Below are positions 53,354 to 64,000 of a stretch of 64,000 nt of DNA, in pieces. The notes under the pieces were generated by a model. It was not told the DNA's origin and searched no databases. It saw only the letters and a program-made list of their open reading frames with translations. The first letter of the stretch is position 1; each line of letters begins with the position of its first letter. The stretch is from Gautieria morchelliformis (lineage: Eukaryota > Basidiomycota > Agaricomycetes > Gomphales > Gomphaceae), in contig WHVA01000069.1 in assembly GCA_015179125.1 (NCBI GenBank), positions 62,001-126,000 on the forward strand, read 5' to 3'. The position numbers and the translations under genes were made by a program.

Positions 53354-56300
53354 ATGAATAAACGACCCAATCCTTTCTTTCCTCAACAAACAGCATACCC
53401 CAATCCGCCGCTCCCCCCGGGTCTCCCGCCTCAACAACAGCATTATGATTATTCTGCATATTGGGCTGCAGCGCAAGCCGCTCAGCAACCGGGTCTTCCG
53501 CAACCGATCCCTCAGTGGACCGCACCTCACCCCACACCGGGCCCTTCGGGTGCAGGCTCTCAGGTTCCTGCGAATCAGACTTCGTTATATGCCAATTATG
53601 GCTATGGAGGCCAGCAAAATTTTAACTGGCAAAGGCCAGGGCAACAACCACAGCGCCAGCCATTTCCTATCCCCCCGGCCGGGGTGCAGACGTCTCAGCC
53701 TTATTTTCCTCACCAGCAGCAGCATCATCCACCATCAGCCCAACCAGGACGAATATTTGCATCCCCGGCTGCTCACCCATTCCCTCAGCCGTCTCAGCCA
53801 TACCGTCCTCAACAACCCATATTTCATCAACAGCAGCAGCCACCCCCGCCCCCGCCACAGCATTCTCCACCGCATCTTCCGCCCGCCAAACGACCTCGCT
53901 TCGAAGGACCGCCAGTGCCTCACCCTCCGTCGCTTGGCTCAGGGCCAAGTGGACCAGGGCACGGGAATGGACGTGGAGGGTCAAATGGAATACCTGGCAG
54001 CTTTGGACCCGCTCGGGGAGGCGGGCCACCCAATGGTCCAGGGACGCGCGGTGCTCCACCACGTGGTCGTGGCGGAACCATGGGCATAGGTGGAGGGCCT
54101 AGCATTGGCATGATGCGAGGGGGGGCTCTGAACAACGCTGGCTCTCGTGGTGTTCGTGGTGGACATGCCACCAGTGCAAGAGGCTCACATCCTCCGGGAC
54201 AATCTGGAGGGCATCGAGGTGGGCGTGGAGGATGGCATAATCAAAATAATCAAAATCGACGTGGTGCACCTGGCAGTGGCAGAAGCCGTGGATCTGGGTT
54301 TGCACACGCAAACCACTCTCGAGACGGCGGAGCGGCCAGGTTTAATGGTCCCAGCACTTTGGCGGACAAAGAACGCTCTAGCAAGAAAGAGGAGGTCAGA
54401 CAGACATTGACAGATTTCAGAATTGTAGGGTTGGAGATTGAGAGTTTAAAGTGGACATGGGGGTCTTGCATTTCATCAAGAAACGTGGACAGTTCTAAAG
54501 CTGCTGAACCTGTCAAGAACGGTACCGAGACAACTACTGGTGATTCTCAACTTGATCTTACAGATGGAGTGGAAGAAATCGAGTTTGGGTCTGCCATTCA
54601 GGAAACAGCAGATGCGTCTGTCGCTCCGGAAGTTCCCGTGCTTCCACCCCAAGTACAACCCCTTTCCAAGACTCCCGGGGAACCATCCAAAGACTCGCGA
54701 TCACCACTTCCGGGACCCCCTGCACCCTCCCCACCCCGTATCCGCATCTATTTTAACACGCCTGCGTCTCTTGATGACACCCAGCCGAAGCCTGTGAATG
54801 GCGTATCGAATGTTAGTGCAAACAGAGCCAAGCGGAAGTTGTCTGTGGAAGAGGAGGAAGAAGGTCGTAGACGAAGAACTAAGCTCAACCCTACTTCAGA
54901 AGCTGAAGAGGCCTTAAGAGACACCCCATCCAAGACAGGGGAGGTGGAAAAGGATCGAGATAGTGTTGCTCCCAGCGTAGATATGAGCGCCACTGCAAGT
55001 GTGAGCGGTCGGACGGAAGATGAGAGTGACTGGTTAATGGAGGCCATAGGACGTGATGCAGAGGCGACGGAGGATCAGGATGAATCTACACATCAATCTA
55101 CAGATCACGACAGAGCAGTAGATGTCGAGGTTGAGGGAGATCCTGATGGCGAGTTTGCCGATGCCAATCATGTTAAAGAAGATCTGGGACTTTCAAACGA
55201 CACAGATACGATCTCTTTGAAAGTTCCTACCGACCTCGCAGGCACTGGGAATCAAGAGCAGACCACTCTCAGTAGCGGGGATGAAGGCAAGGAACTTCCG
55301 GCACCTAGCACCACATCTATTGAGCCTATCGATGATTTATCTGCCTCACAAATCTGTACTGCTGAGGAGGGCCATTTGTTGCCTCAAGACTCTGGCCCTG
55401 AACCTGAACCACCAGCGTCACCGGTGTCGCAAAGTACTAGTCAGCAATCGCTGTCCCAAACGTTGCATTCTTCCGGAGGTTCTTTGGCCTCCCCCTCAAG
55501 TTCACAAGCCACGACGCTAGCCGCCTCTTCTCAGATCCCCGGACTAACCAATAGCGAGACGGTATCGTCCCAGCATAGATTGCCATCTCCTAATCGCGTC
55601 TCAATTTCCTATGCGTCTGGTGCACGGCGTCTGCTCATTGATGCGCAAGTCGTCGAGACCATGAAAATCTGGCGAGGGGAGGGTCGCATTGAAGTTTTGC
55701 TTTCCTTGGAACGGCAGGGTGACTTGGATCTCAAGGGTCTTCTTGTGAGCACCACTAGGTCGTACTGGCGCCAGTTGCTAATATTTAAATAGGCCGAAAC
55801 CTATTCCCCAGGGACACAATCTTATGCACGTCTACAGCTACTCCCTACAGATGATGACCTACTCCCCCCTTGTCTCGTATAGTCACTCCATCTAAAGTGA
55901 CACTGACCATCTATTTGGATAAGGACAAACCGATGACTGAGCCAAGATGGGTTAAAACGGGGGATGTAGAGGAATGGCTACGAAACACTTTCGGGATCTT
56001 CTGGGTGAGTGGCGACGATGGATGGGAAAAGCGCATAGAGGTAGTCGATCCTGATCCCGTAGGTCCCGCCACGCTTACGCTAGCATTACTAGCTAATAAC
56101 CACTTCACATCAGCCGCCAACCATACATACAGTCCTCGAGAACTGGTCAAGTAGTTCGTTGGTTGGTCTTGACGCAGAGCGTCAAAGATTCGTCAAGACC
56201 CATATGTGTGAGAGTGGTAATATGCTTGAAATTCTCCTTCGCCTCGTCAGAGGCGAGCGCGCCACCCCCATCTCGTTTTCAAACACGACCTCATCATCAA

Positions 56301-56569
56301 ACCTACACTTATCTGGGCCACTTCTTACTGCGTTGTCACCAAATTCTCCGCACGCATCTCAACAGACACATCTCACTCTTGCTATCGTGGCAATGGTTCG
56401 CATGGCAGAGAGTTTTGCAGAACGGGTGATGCCTTCCGATGAAGGCAAACGAGAAGTTGAGGAGAGAGTTGGGGAGATTATACGATGTTTACCGCAGCAT
56501 TTGCTGTACAAGAGCCTGGACGGGATTTTCCGGGAATGGAAAGACATCAAGAAGAAGGGGAGAGGGTAG
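53354..56569 (+). CDS. Large RGG-rich protein of unknown function
   Basis: Starts MNKRPNPFFPQQ. Residues 1-190 are Pro/Gln/Tyr-rich (PQQQHYDYSAYWAAAQAAQQ); about 190-330 is Gly/Arg-rich with RGG-type motifs (PPRGRGG, GGHRGGRGG), typical of RNA-binding low-complexity segments; then an acidic/Ser-rich middle with a possible nuclear signal (AKRKLSVEEEEEGRRRRTK). The C-terminal part looks conserved: RLLIDAQVVETMKIWRGEG, LTIYLDKDKPMTEPRWVKTG, ESGNMLEILLRLVRGE and IIRCLPQHLLYKSLDGIFRE. An intron joins 55750 to 55793. The frame slips by one at a six-C run near 55868, and meets TAG near 56152 just before a segment (LDAERQRFVKTHMC) that also reads as coding; a short intron there is possible. I do not recognise the family. 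A role in RNA or transcription is only inferred from composition. Confidence 0.7.
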
Positions 56570-56772
56570 CTTAGCTTCGTTTTGGTTACATAGACCTTAT
56601 TGACATGTAAAAGTGGTTGTATCGATATAGTCTCATCCATCATAAATTTATCCGATATTTTCCCAGGGCTGAATATCCGACCATCGTGGCCAAACCCCAT
56701 GACTTTTGCGAGAGTGATGTCCCTGACGTCACGGTCTTCCAAGTTGACCCCGGAATTGACCAGTCCCAAACG

Positions 56773-58669
56773 ATGCCACCTACAACCACTAGGTCTCGGA
56801 CTAGTCAAGACGTTCTGAATGCGATCGAGGAACAGTTCACGTTGTCGGACGAAATTCTTTGTGCCATTACCAAACATTTTGTGGACGACTTCAATCTGGG
56901 TCTGTCGCGATACAATGAGCCCATGGCTATGATGTGTGTTCCTTCTTGTTCTCTCCCACCATTTACCCTGAACATTTGTGTAAGCCCTACGTTCGTGACG
57001 GGTGCACTTCCAGATGGCTCAGAGAAAGGGTATACTAAATAATTATCCCCACCCATTCCTCCTTTTGACCCGCTATACTTGCAGGACTTTCCTTGCGCTT
57101 GACTTAGGTGGAACAAACCTGTGAATTGTCCGCCAAGCGTGTACGAAAGTATAGTTGGTTAATAATGCTACCCCCAGCCGAGTCTGCGAAGTTCATCTTA
57201 ATGGCGACAAGACGTTTACCTTGCGCCAGAACAAGTTTAAGGTGTCGGATGCTTTGAAAACAGGAGAAGCTACTGTGTTATTCGGTGAGCTGTCTGCACA
57301 GAAGTCTGTCTAGTGGCTCACATTTCTTTCAATAGATTACCTGGCCGACTGTGTAGATGCATTCCTCACTGATGACACTGGAGACGCCACGGACGATGAA
57401 TATCTGCGGCTAGGCCTCACCTTCAGTTTCCCTGTGGAACAGACAGCACTAGACAAGGGCAAAATTCTGACCTGGACGAAGGGGTTTTCTGCCAGAAACG
57501 CAATCGGACACGACGTTGTCCAATTGCTTCAGGATGCTTTCGATCGTAAACACTTGCGAGTGAAATGCGTCGCTTTGGTCAACGATGTAAGCGAGTTCTA
57601 GTCTCTGAGGACCTATAATTTACACCTATTATGGGACTAGACAGTAGGCGCTTTGTTGTCGCGTTCTTATACGTCAGGAGGATGCCTACTGGGTGCAATG
57701 TACGTCGCCGGCACTACGTAGCTTATAGTGGTCGCTGTACATTTCATATAGCTTCGGAACTGGCACGAACGGGGCTTACCTTGAGGACGCAGCTAAATTA
57801 ACTAAGCTAGGAAACTCCATTTTGGGGGGTAAGATGGTAGTAAACACGGAATGGGGTGCTTTTGACAATCAGGTAAATACATCTGTATTACTTACAGGGT
57901 GTCTGACATTTGTTTTGCAGCGCCGTATTCTCCCCATTACTCCATTTGATAACATGCTTGACCGGAAATCCATCAATCCCAGGCTCCAGGCTTTTGAGAA
58001 GTTTATCTCTGGGATGTACTTGGGGGAGATCACTCGCAACGTCCTTTTACATCTTATCGATGCGTTCCCGCCTGTTTTGTTCGATGGCTTCTCGACCGCT
58101 CAGTTGAATGCACATTACGGATTCGATTCAGCATTGATGTCAGACGTTGATTCCGCCAAAACGAGCGGGGAGATCAGGAAAATACTTGTGGATCATCTAG
58201 GATTCAAGGCCGAGACTATCTCGGATGACGACACTGATATTGTCCGATGGGCGTGTCAGATGGTAGCTACGCGTGCGGCCAAATTGAGTGGCACCGCAGT
58301 CGCAGCAGTGCTGGTGCAAACGGGGCACGCCCAGATAGGCGGCGGTTCCCCGGCCGGAACCGAAGCGTTGCAAGTTGGCGTAGATGGCAGGTAGCGATGC
58401 CTTTCTTTGTGGGAATACTCTCACTCGCAGTACTGACATGGACGATCAGCCTGATACAGTTTTATCCTGGCTTTGAGCAGCGAATGCGGGAGTCTCTTCG
58501 CGCCGTCGTGGGACCCGACGTTGAGAAGAGGGTTCAGATTGGATTGGCGAAGGATGGAAGCGGGGTCGGAGGTCAGTGTCACTCATGTGAGACCGGCGAT
58601 TCGAGCTGAAATTTATCTTCTGCAGCTGCCCTTTGTGCATTACATGCGGTGAAACATGGGGAACAATGA
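56773..58669 (+). CDS. hxk: Hexokinase
   Basis: Phosphorylates glucose and other hexoses with ATP at the entry of glycolysis, in the cytosol. Ten exons with GT-AG introns close in frame: 56773-56933, 56985-57029, 57085-57120, 57178-57294, 57336-57596, 57641-57699, 57752-57872, 57923-58390, 58450-58571 and 58626-58669, 1434 nt or 477 aa, the normal fungal length. Motifs: phosphate-binding LALDLGGTNLR (with exon junctions inside), the sugar-binding region LTFSFPVEQTALDKG and WTKGF, VNDTVGALLS with the catalytic Asp, FGTGTNGAYLE, NTEWGAFDN, and the adenosine-site LAKDGSGVGAALCALHAV. The loop before the last motif (HAQIGGGSPAGTEALQVG) is a little unusual but in frame. Same strand as its neighbours; about 200 bp separate it from the preceding gene. 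Confidence 0.95.
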
Positions 58670-58925
58670 ACTTATTGAATTTTTATTTAATAGAACGGGC
58701 AATGTATAGGATAGGAAATCATATCCTTGCCAGATTGAAATCAGGGCCAGGACATTGGATATTGATGAGTCCCTGATCATGTGCCTTGCGTGGCGTTGTT
58801 AGGTGTCGGCTACCACGGCAGTAGGAGACACCGCGACAGGCTGATGCGACAGGATGATTAGACAAAAACTGGCGGATCTACATTCCGCGCAAGCGTTACA
58901 TTGGTCATACGCGGGGAACAGATAA

Positions 58926-59964
58926 ATGCTCGTCTGGCGCATTCCTACTCTTCGCTTGGCTTCCATGTCCATCGCAGACCTTCGTCATCTCTCATCCAAC
59001 CCCCATCTTGCAAAGGGTCAAGGAAATCAACCGCGTCCAGTTGATGAAGGCGTCCATGCATTTAGACCTCCAGCGGACAGTGATCTTCGTTCTGTCTGTC
59101 CGGCATTGAACACACTCGCGAACCATTCTTACCTGTGCGTGTTATTTCCATCCCCACGTAACATCGCCCGTCTCAAACACTGATCGTCTCAAAAGTCCTC
59201 ACGATGGCAAAAACATAAAATTTTCCACTCTCTCCGGCGCATTACAGGCAGGGTATGGCATCTCGCCCATGTTTGCCGACTTCTTGGTTTTGGGCGGATA
59301 TATACTCCTCCGGCGAAGCGTCTTGACCCCACTTGACCTACACGACATTAACCAGCACAATGGCATTGAACACAACGCGAGTGTTGCACACGACGACGAC
59401 GTGGATGGATCCAAGTTTGCTCCGACGCAGGTCAATCCTGCCTTACTCCACAAGTTCATTCGTAAGGCCTATTCGGGGCCAAGTCTGCGTTCATCCGAGG
59501 ATACCAGTGCTATAACTGTTGAAGATATAGCGCACACACGAGTTGCCCGTGAGGCTCAGTCCGCCGCTCCACCCGATGCCATACACGCGGAGATTGCCCG
59601 AGGCGAATTTGCAATGGTCCTGAACATTTTCGGCAGAGGTCCTGCAAAGCAGCTGAATCCCAAGGACGTAGAGGTCTGGTTAAAGGACAATCGGTTTCCT
59701 CCTCATTGGACACCGACACACCAGGAACACCTCTGGGACACCGTCAACGAAAGCAAGAAAATGCGCGAGCTGATGCAGGCGTACCGTGGGGAAGAGCCTC
59801 ACGAGTCGTTATCCAGCATTGAAAAGCATGGAGGCGATGAGGTGAAAGGGATATTCACGGCAATGAGAAAAAGTTTGGGTGGCCTATTGGAAAAGGTCGA
59901 CCACTCACGTGCTAGTCCACGTGTCCCAGAGGCAGAGGAGCAGGCAAAGAAGTCCAACCTCTGA
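58926..59964 (+). CDS. Heme-thiolate peroxidase (chloroperoxidase/peroxygenase family)
   Basis: Two exons, 58926-59134 and 59196-59964, give 325 aa (312 from the second Met, MSIADLRHL). The axial-cysteine region reads SVCPALNTLANHSYLPHDGK, matching the PCP motif of heme-thiolate peroxidases except that the first Pro is Val. The downstream Mg/acid-base motif, usually EHD in the chloroperoxidase branch, reads IEHNASVAHDDD, so the Asp is replaced by Asn. ARGEFAMVLNIFG carries the Glu expected near the distal site, and WLKDNRFPPHWTPTHQEHLW is typical of the C-terminal part. No clear signal peptide is seen at either Met, whereas many family members are secreted, so the true first exon may lie upstream. 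Activity on organic substrates is likely but not assured given the EHN change. Confidence 0.82.
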
Positions 59965-60103
59965 GTATTTCTAGATTGATACTTACCTTATGTATGCACG
60001 CATGGATTTATTTGGGTCACTCCAACCAGTGGAAATTTTGAGGGAATGGGGCTTGAGAATCACGCGCGGCGTAGCCTTGGTGAGTACTCGGATGTGAGGA
60101 ACC

Positions 60104-60111
60104 TCACGTGA
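60104..60111. promoter_or_regulatory. TCACGTGA octamer upstream of the GH31 gene
   Basis: CACGTG-core palindrome (bHLH/Cbf1-type site) 158 bp upstream of the alpha-glucosidase ATG, followed by ACACGTGG. It is the only example of this octamer noticed outside mobile DNA in the window. Confidence 0.45.
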
Positions 60112-60268
60112 CACGTGGTGTGTCACGCTAGCGGCGCGGCCGTAAGCGTTTCACATGATGATGGAGGTACGTTGATGACGGACAGTCATTCTAATAAATT
60201 CTACAGCCCAAGTATGATATTCTCGGGCGCTGTTCAGTCTTGCTGCTTGCGCCTGACCAACTACTGCC

Positions 60269-63200
60269 ATGGCCTCGTCACTGGTGAAGGTCTTGTCTTT
60301 CGCCTTACTGGTAAATGCCAGCATTGTCGGCAGACTGGCGTCGCGTCAGTCTACTTCTCTTGACGCGCTCGATTCTTGTCCGGGGTATGCAGCGAAGAAC
60401 ATCAAAACTACCCCTTCATCTTTGACTGCTGATTTGACTCTTGCCGGAAAGCCCTGCGATGTCTTCGGACAAGATATTGTTGGCCTAAAGCTATCTGTTG
60501 TCTACGAAGATGGTATGCTTTTGCGTCGATGTCATCCTTTCAAACGTGCTTAAGGTTTTTTTTTCTCGATAATCCAGTCTCTCGTATCCATGTTAAGATT
60601 TACGATGCCAATGTCACGCGCTACGAAGTCCCCGACTCCGTCCTCCCTCGTCCACCAAGCAAAGACGTGCCCATGTCGTCAGCAGACATACAATTCAACT
60701 TCACAGCCTCTCCATTCTCTTTTTCTATCAGCCGAAGCTCCAGCAATGAGATTCTTTTTGACACCAAAGGGTTTCCACTCATCTTTGAGCCACAGTATCT
60801 TCGCGTGAAGACGGCCTTGCCGCAGAATGCCAATATATATGGCTTAGGTGAACATACTGATTCGTTCAGGCTTCCTACCCACAATTTCACTCGCACGTTG
60901 TGGTCCCGGGATGCTTTCGGCGTGCCTCAGGGCACAAATCTGTACGGCAACCACCCGATCTACTTTGAACATCGTAGTACTGGCACACATGGCGTGTTTT
61001 TGCTCAATTCAAACGGCATGGATATCAAAATTAATGACACCGAGTCGCCCGGCACGTCTCTAGAGTATAACGTGATTGGTGGGTTCGTCATTCAGGAGAT
61101 CGACCCTCAGACTCGACGCATATATTAGGTGGAATCTTGGATTTTTACTTCCTATCGGGTAGCACTTCGTCGCCCGTTGAGGTGGCCAAGCAATATGCAG
61201 CTGTTGTAGGAACGCCCGCTGAAGTTCCCTATTGGTCGTTCGGATTTCATCAATGTCGTTTCAATTACACAGGCATGTCTCCGCCAGCAGCCTTCTCATG
61301 ATACTGACTCTTGTCCAGACTTCGTCGCCGTGTCACAGGTTATAACAAACTATTCTGCTGCTTCCATTCCTCTCGAAACTATGTGGACCGATATTGGTAG
61401 GAACATGTCCTCTGGTGCATATTCTGTCTCAAACTTCCAACAGATTACATGGATCGGCGTCGCACATTTACAAATGATCCCAACTATTTCCCAACGGCGA
61501 AGCTGCGTGAAATAGTCAGTTATTTGCACGACCATCAGCAGCAGTACAGTATGTATCCAGAGTCACTGTTCCTCGTTCATCGGTTCATAACGTTTTTAAA
61601 GTCTTGATGGTTGACCCGGCGGTCGCCTTTTTGCCAAATCAAAATTACAGTACGTTTGATCGTGGACTTGCGGCAGGCGCGTACTTGAAGAATCCGAATG
61701 GAACGGTGTACAAGGGTCTTGTTTGGCCAGGTAAAGCGCATTATTCTTAAGTCTGAACACCGTTAAAGCGTGCTCTATCAAGGCGTGACTGCATTTCCAG
61801 GTATGTCTGGAACTCGATTCTATTTTCGTCCTCGTCACCGAAAGGCTTCCCAATAGATTGGTTCAATCCTAACACACAAGTGTTCTGGACAGGCGAATTC
61901 CAGCGGTTTTTCAACCCAGATACGGGATTTGATATTGACGGTGTCTGGTTGGACATGAATGAACCTAGCAGTGTGAGCGACATTCCCTGATGGGATATAA
62001 CTCTTTGTCTCACGAGCCCCCACTATGTAGTTCTGTCCGTTCCCTTGTGATGACCCCGAGGGCCAAGCCAGAGCGCAAGATTTACCCCCACCCAGATTAA
62101 CTCAGCCGCCGCCTCCTAATACTCCCATTTTTCAGAATACCTCACGCTTGCAAAAAGGCAGCAAGACAATGTCAACATACAGTTTTTAAAGCCACAGTAT
62201 GTGATACAAAACGCGGCAGGGACCCTGAGCGACAGGACAGCTTACACCAATGTGTTGCACTCGGATGGGAATATCATGTATAACACTCATAACCTCTTCG
62301 GCACAATGATGTCATCGCAGACTCGTACAACCATGCTGACAAGACGTCCTGGACTGCGGCCTTTTTTGATCGTACGATCAACCTTCTCGGGAGCTGGAAC
62401 AAAGGTTGGCAAATGGTTAGGAGATAACACATCCCTCTTCCAGGATTATAGGTAAATATTCTTGTGGAATATTGTTTAGATTTCGGAACCACAATCGTGC
62501 ATACATTAGGTTCTCGATCGCAGGTCAACTTGGGATGGCGTCCATATACCAAGTAGCTATGGTCGGCTCTGATGTGTGTGGCTATGGTAGGGACGCGCTT
62601 GTGCTTATATCCTGATCTGATTCTCATTTCGACTTATCGGCAGCCGGCGACACTACGGCCTTTTTATGTGCACGCTGGATGATGCTTGGAGCTTTCAGCC
62701 CGTTTTATCGCAACCATAACAGTGACACTTCAATTCCGCAAGAAGCCTACAGATTTCCCCTTGTGGCCGAAGCTTCTAGGAATGCCATCTCGATGCGGTA
62801 CATACCATATATTTTGCGACTGGCGTATTCATCTGAGATATTTATCTGCAGATACCGATTATTGGACTACTTTTACACAGCGTTCCACAAGGCGAGCATT
62901 GACGGGACACCTGTCCTGAATCCACTTTGGTACCTATATCCTTCAGACCCCTCAACATGGTCGATAGACCTCCAATTCTTCTTTGGTGACGCAATTCTGG
63001 TTTCGCCAGTAACAGGGGATAACGCAACCTCGGTCGACATCTATCTCCCTAAAGATATATTCTACGATTTCAATACGCTGGTCCCTGTTCAGGGCCAAGG
63101 TCAGAACGTCTCTCTCACAAATGTCAATTTCACCACTATACCCGTTCACATACGGTCCGGCGTTGTTCTTCCATTACGAATTGAGAGCGCCATGACCACT

Positions 63201-63548
63201 GCTCAACTTCGCACGAAGGATTTTGACATCGTTGTTGCGCCTGGATCTAATGGTACCGCCTCGGGATCTTTATACCTTGATGACGGGGTATCTCTTGTCC
63301 AGAAGGGGGTCTCCGAAATTGCATTCGCATTTTCAGGTTCCAAATTAACTGTGAATGGGCAGTTTGGATTCAGCACAGACGTGCAGTTTGCACAGGTAAC
63401 CTTCCTGAATAGGCCGGGGCCCAGTGCTGTGACTGTGGATGGGCGGCAGCTTGCAGCCAACGATGTGTCCTACGATCCCGGACGAAAGGTCTTAACAGCC
63501 CGTGTGGGTGTGCCAATATCCAGAGCATTCACCGTGGAGTTGAAATAG
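60269..63548 (+). CDS. GH31 alpha-glucosidase, secreted
   Basis: Family 31 glycoside hydrolase releasing glucose from maltose or related alpha-glucans outside the cell. The start MASSLVKVLSFALLVNASIV is a signal peptide. About ten exons with short introns (for example 60513-60577, 61079-61128). Order of motifs: GLGEHTDSFRLPTHNFTRTL; YGNHPIYFEHRSTGTHGVFL; VPYWSFGFHQCRFNYT; IPLETMWTDI then DYMDRRRTFTND; the catalytic nucleophile in GVWLDMNEPSS (about 61945-61975); THNLFGTMMS; RPGLRPFLIVRSTFSGAG and KWLGDN with the acid/base Asp; LCARWMMLGAFSPFYRNHN; and a C-terminal beta-domain (FFGDAILVSPVTG, LYLDDG) ending SRAFTVELK. All catalytic residues are present and no stop was found that splicing does not explain. 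With the peroxidase and hexokinase next to it, the block contains several carbon-use genes, but nothing shows co-regulation. Confidence 0.92.
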
Positions 63549-63712
63549 CATGTTTTGAGTTGTATCATACCAGAACATTCTTTTATACAGTACTTCGTTT
63601 TAAGCATGTGCATAATTCTGGATAGTCAGGAACATATCTAGATGGGACTGTAGTTAATATTACAGCCCCCATCTTTCTGTGTTCCTTTTCAGCTCTATAA
63701 GCTAGAGAGCAG
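63549..63712. other. Convergent 3' intergenic spacer
   Basis: 164 bp between the stop of the GH31 gene (+) and the stop of the next gene (-), so the two genes are convergent. Contains ACATTCTTTTATACAG and no other feature recognised. Confidence 0.6.
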
Positions 63713-64000
63713 CTACCCGTCATCCGCTGTCCGCATCTCCGCCTCCTCCTCTACCCCGTATATTCGCTTCCGCGCATGATCCAATACCATCCCTGCCTCC
63801 CTCCAATGCCAATCCATATGCGCCTGACACATTTTCCTCCAAATCCTCCCCAACCTTCTGTCATAAAGTCCCCACACGGTATCTCTTAGATACGCCTTCT
63901 CCTTTGACGTGAGTGGCTCCATGCATGGCGCATCGGCGTTGCGCTTGTCCTTACTCCCGAGGTCAATGGTAAAGGGGCATTCGTCTGTAATGTTGCAGGT
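63713..64000 (-). CDS. 3' end of an unrecognised gene
   Basis: The minus strand is open from the window edge to a TGA at 63713 (96 codons). Read from the edge it encodes TCNITDECPFTIDLGSKD, then DAPCMEPLTSKEKAYLRDTV, WGLYDRRLGRIWRKMCQAHM and WHWREAGMVLDHARKRIYGV. High tryptophan, arginine and histidine content and helical appearance make it look like a real C-terminus. I cannot name the family. Confidence 0.6.
   Translation of the reverse strand, partial: TCNITDECPFTIDLGSKDKRNADAPCMEPLTSKEKAYLRDTVWGLYDRRLGRIWRKMCQAHMDWHWREAGMVLDHARKRIYGVEEEAEMRTADDG

Overview
The window looks like basidiomycete (Agaricomycete) nuclear DNA. The genes are intron-dense with introns of about 45-65 nt. The host genes include a mushroom-type protein kinase, a heme-thiolate peroxidase, a GH31 alpha-glucosidase and a fungal MscS/EF-hand channel. 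The repeats are typical of this group: Ty1/copia and chromodomain Ty3/gypsy elements, hAT, a DUF6570 (Helitron-associated) protein and Tc1/mariner. No rRNA, tRNA or CRISPR array was recognised.

The layout is two gene-bearing flanks around a large transposon island. Left flank (1-5.6 kb): the 3' end of deoxyhypusine hydroxylase (+), a 3.6-kb gene-poor stretch with two foldback hairpins, and a complete five-exon protein kinase gene (-). Right flank (47.5-64 kb): a dense host block with MscS-type channel (-), AP-3 mu (+), an RGG-rich protein of unknown function (+), hexokinase (+), heme-thiolate peroxidase (+), GH31 alpha-glucosidase (+) and the 3' end of an unknown gene (-). I rebuilt splice models that close in frame for the kinase (408 aa), AP-3 mu (425 aa), hexokinase (477 aa) and peroxidase (325 aa).

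The island (5.67-46.3 kb) is layered. Copia element A (-, 5673-14408, GATGG duplication) sits 77 bp upstream of the kinase start codon. Its left LTR is split by a composite block B: gypsy gag, copia fragments, a glyoxal-oxidase-like fragment and a copia LTR. A 6.75-kb Tc1/mariner-type element with about 455-bp terminal inverted repeats (14804-21558, TA flanks) carries a spliced DDE transposase and a decayed multi-exon passenger gene. Then come minisatellites, a solo copia LTR (CAACT duplication), a DUF6570 fragment joined to a hAT transposase, and copia element C inserted in that hAT. C is truncated by a chromodomain gypsy element D (34951-42390) that carries an extra spliced antisense gene. 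Copia E remnants, a second copy of a 0.63-kb repeat (F), a small TA-flanked element with an ORF (44642-45535) and another solo LTR (GTCCC duplication) follow.

The best candidates for something not well described are the Tc1/mariner element with very long terminal repeats and a passenger gene, and the cysteine-rich, coiled-coil-like antisense gene inside chromovirus D. Cross-element patterns also stand out: recurrent TCACGTGA octamers, CGA-to-TGA nonsense changes, and single-base frameshifts. The frameshifts could be decay or sequencing error.
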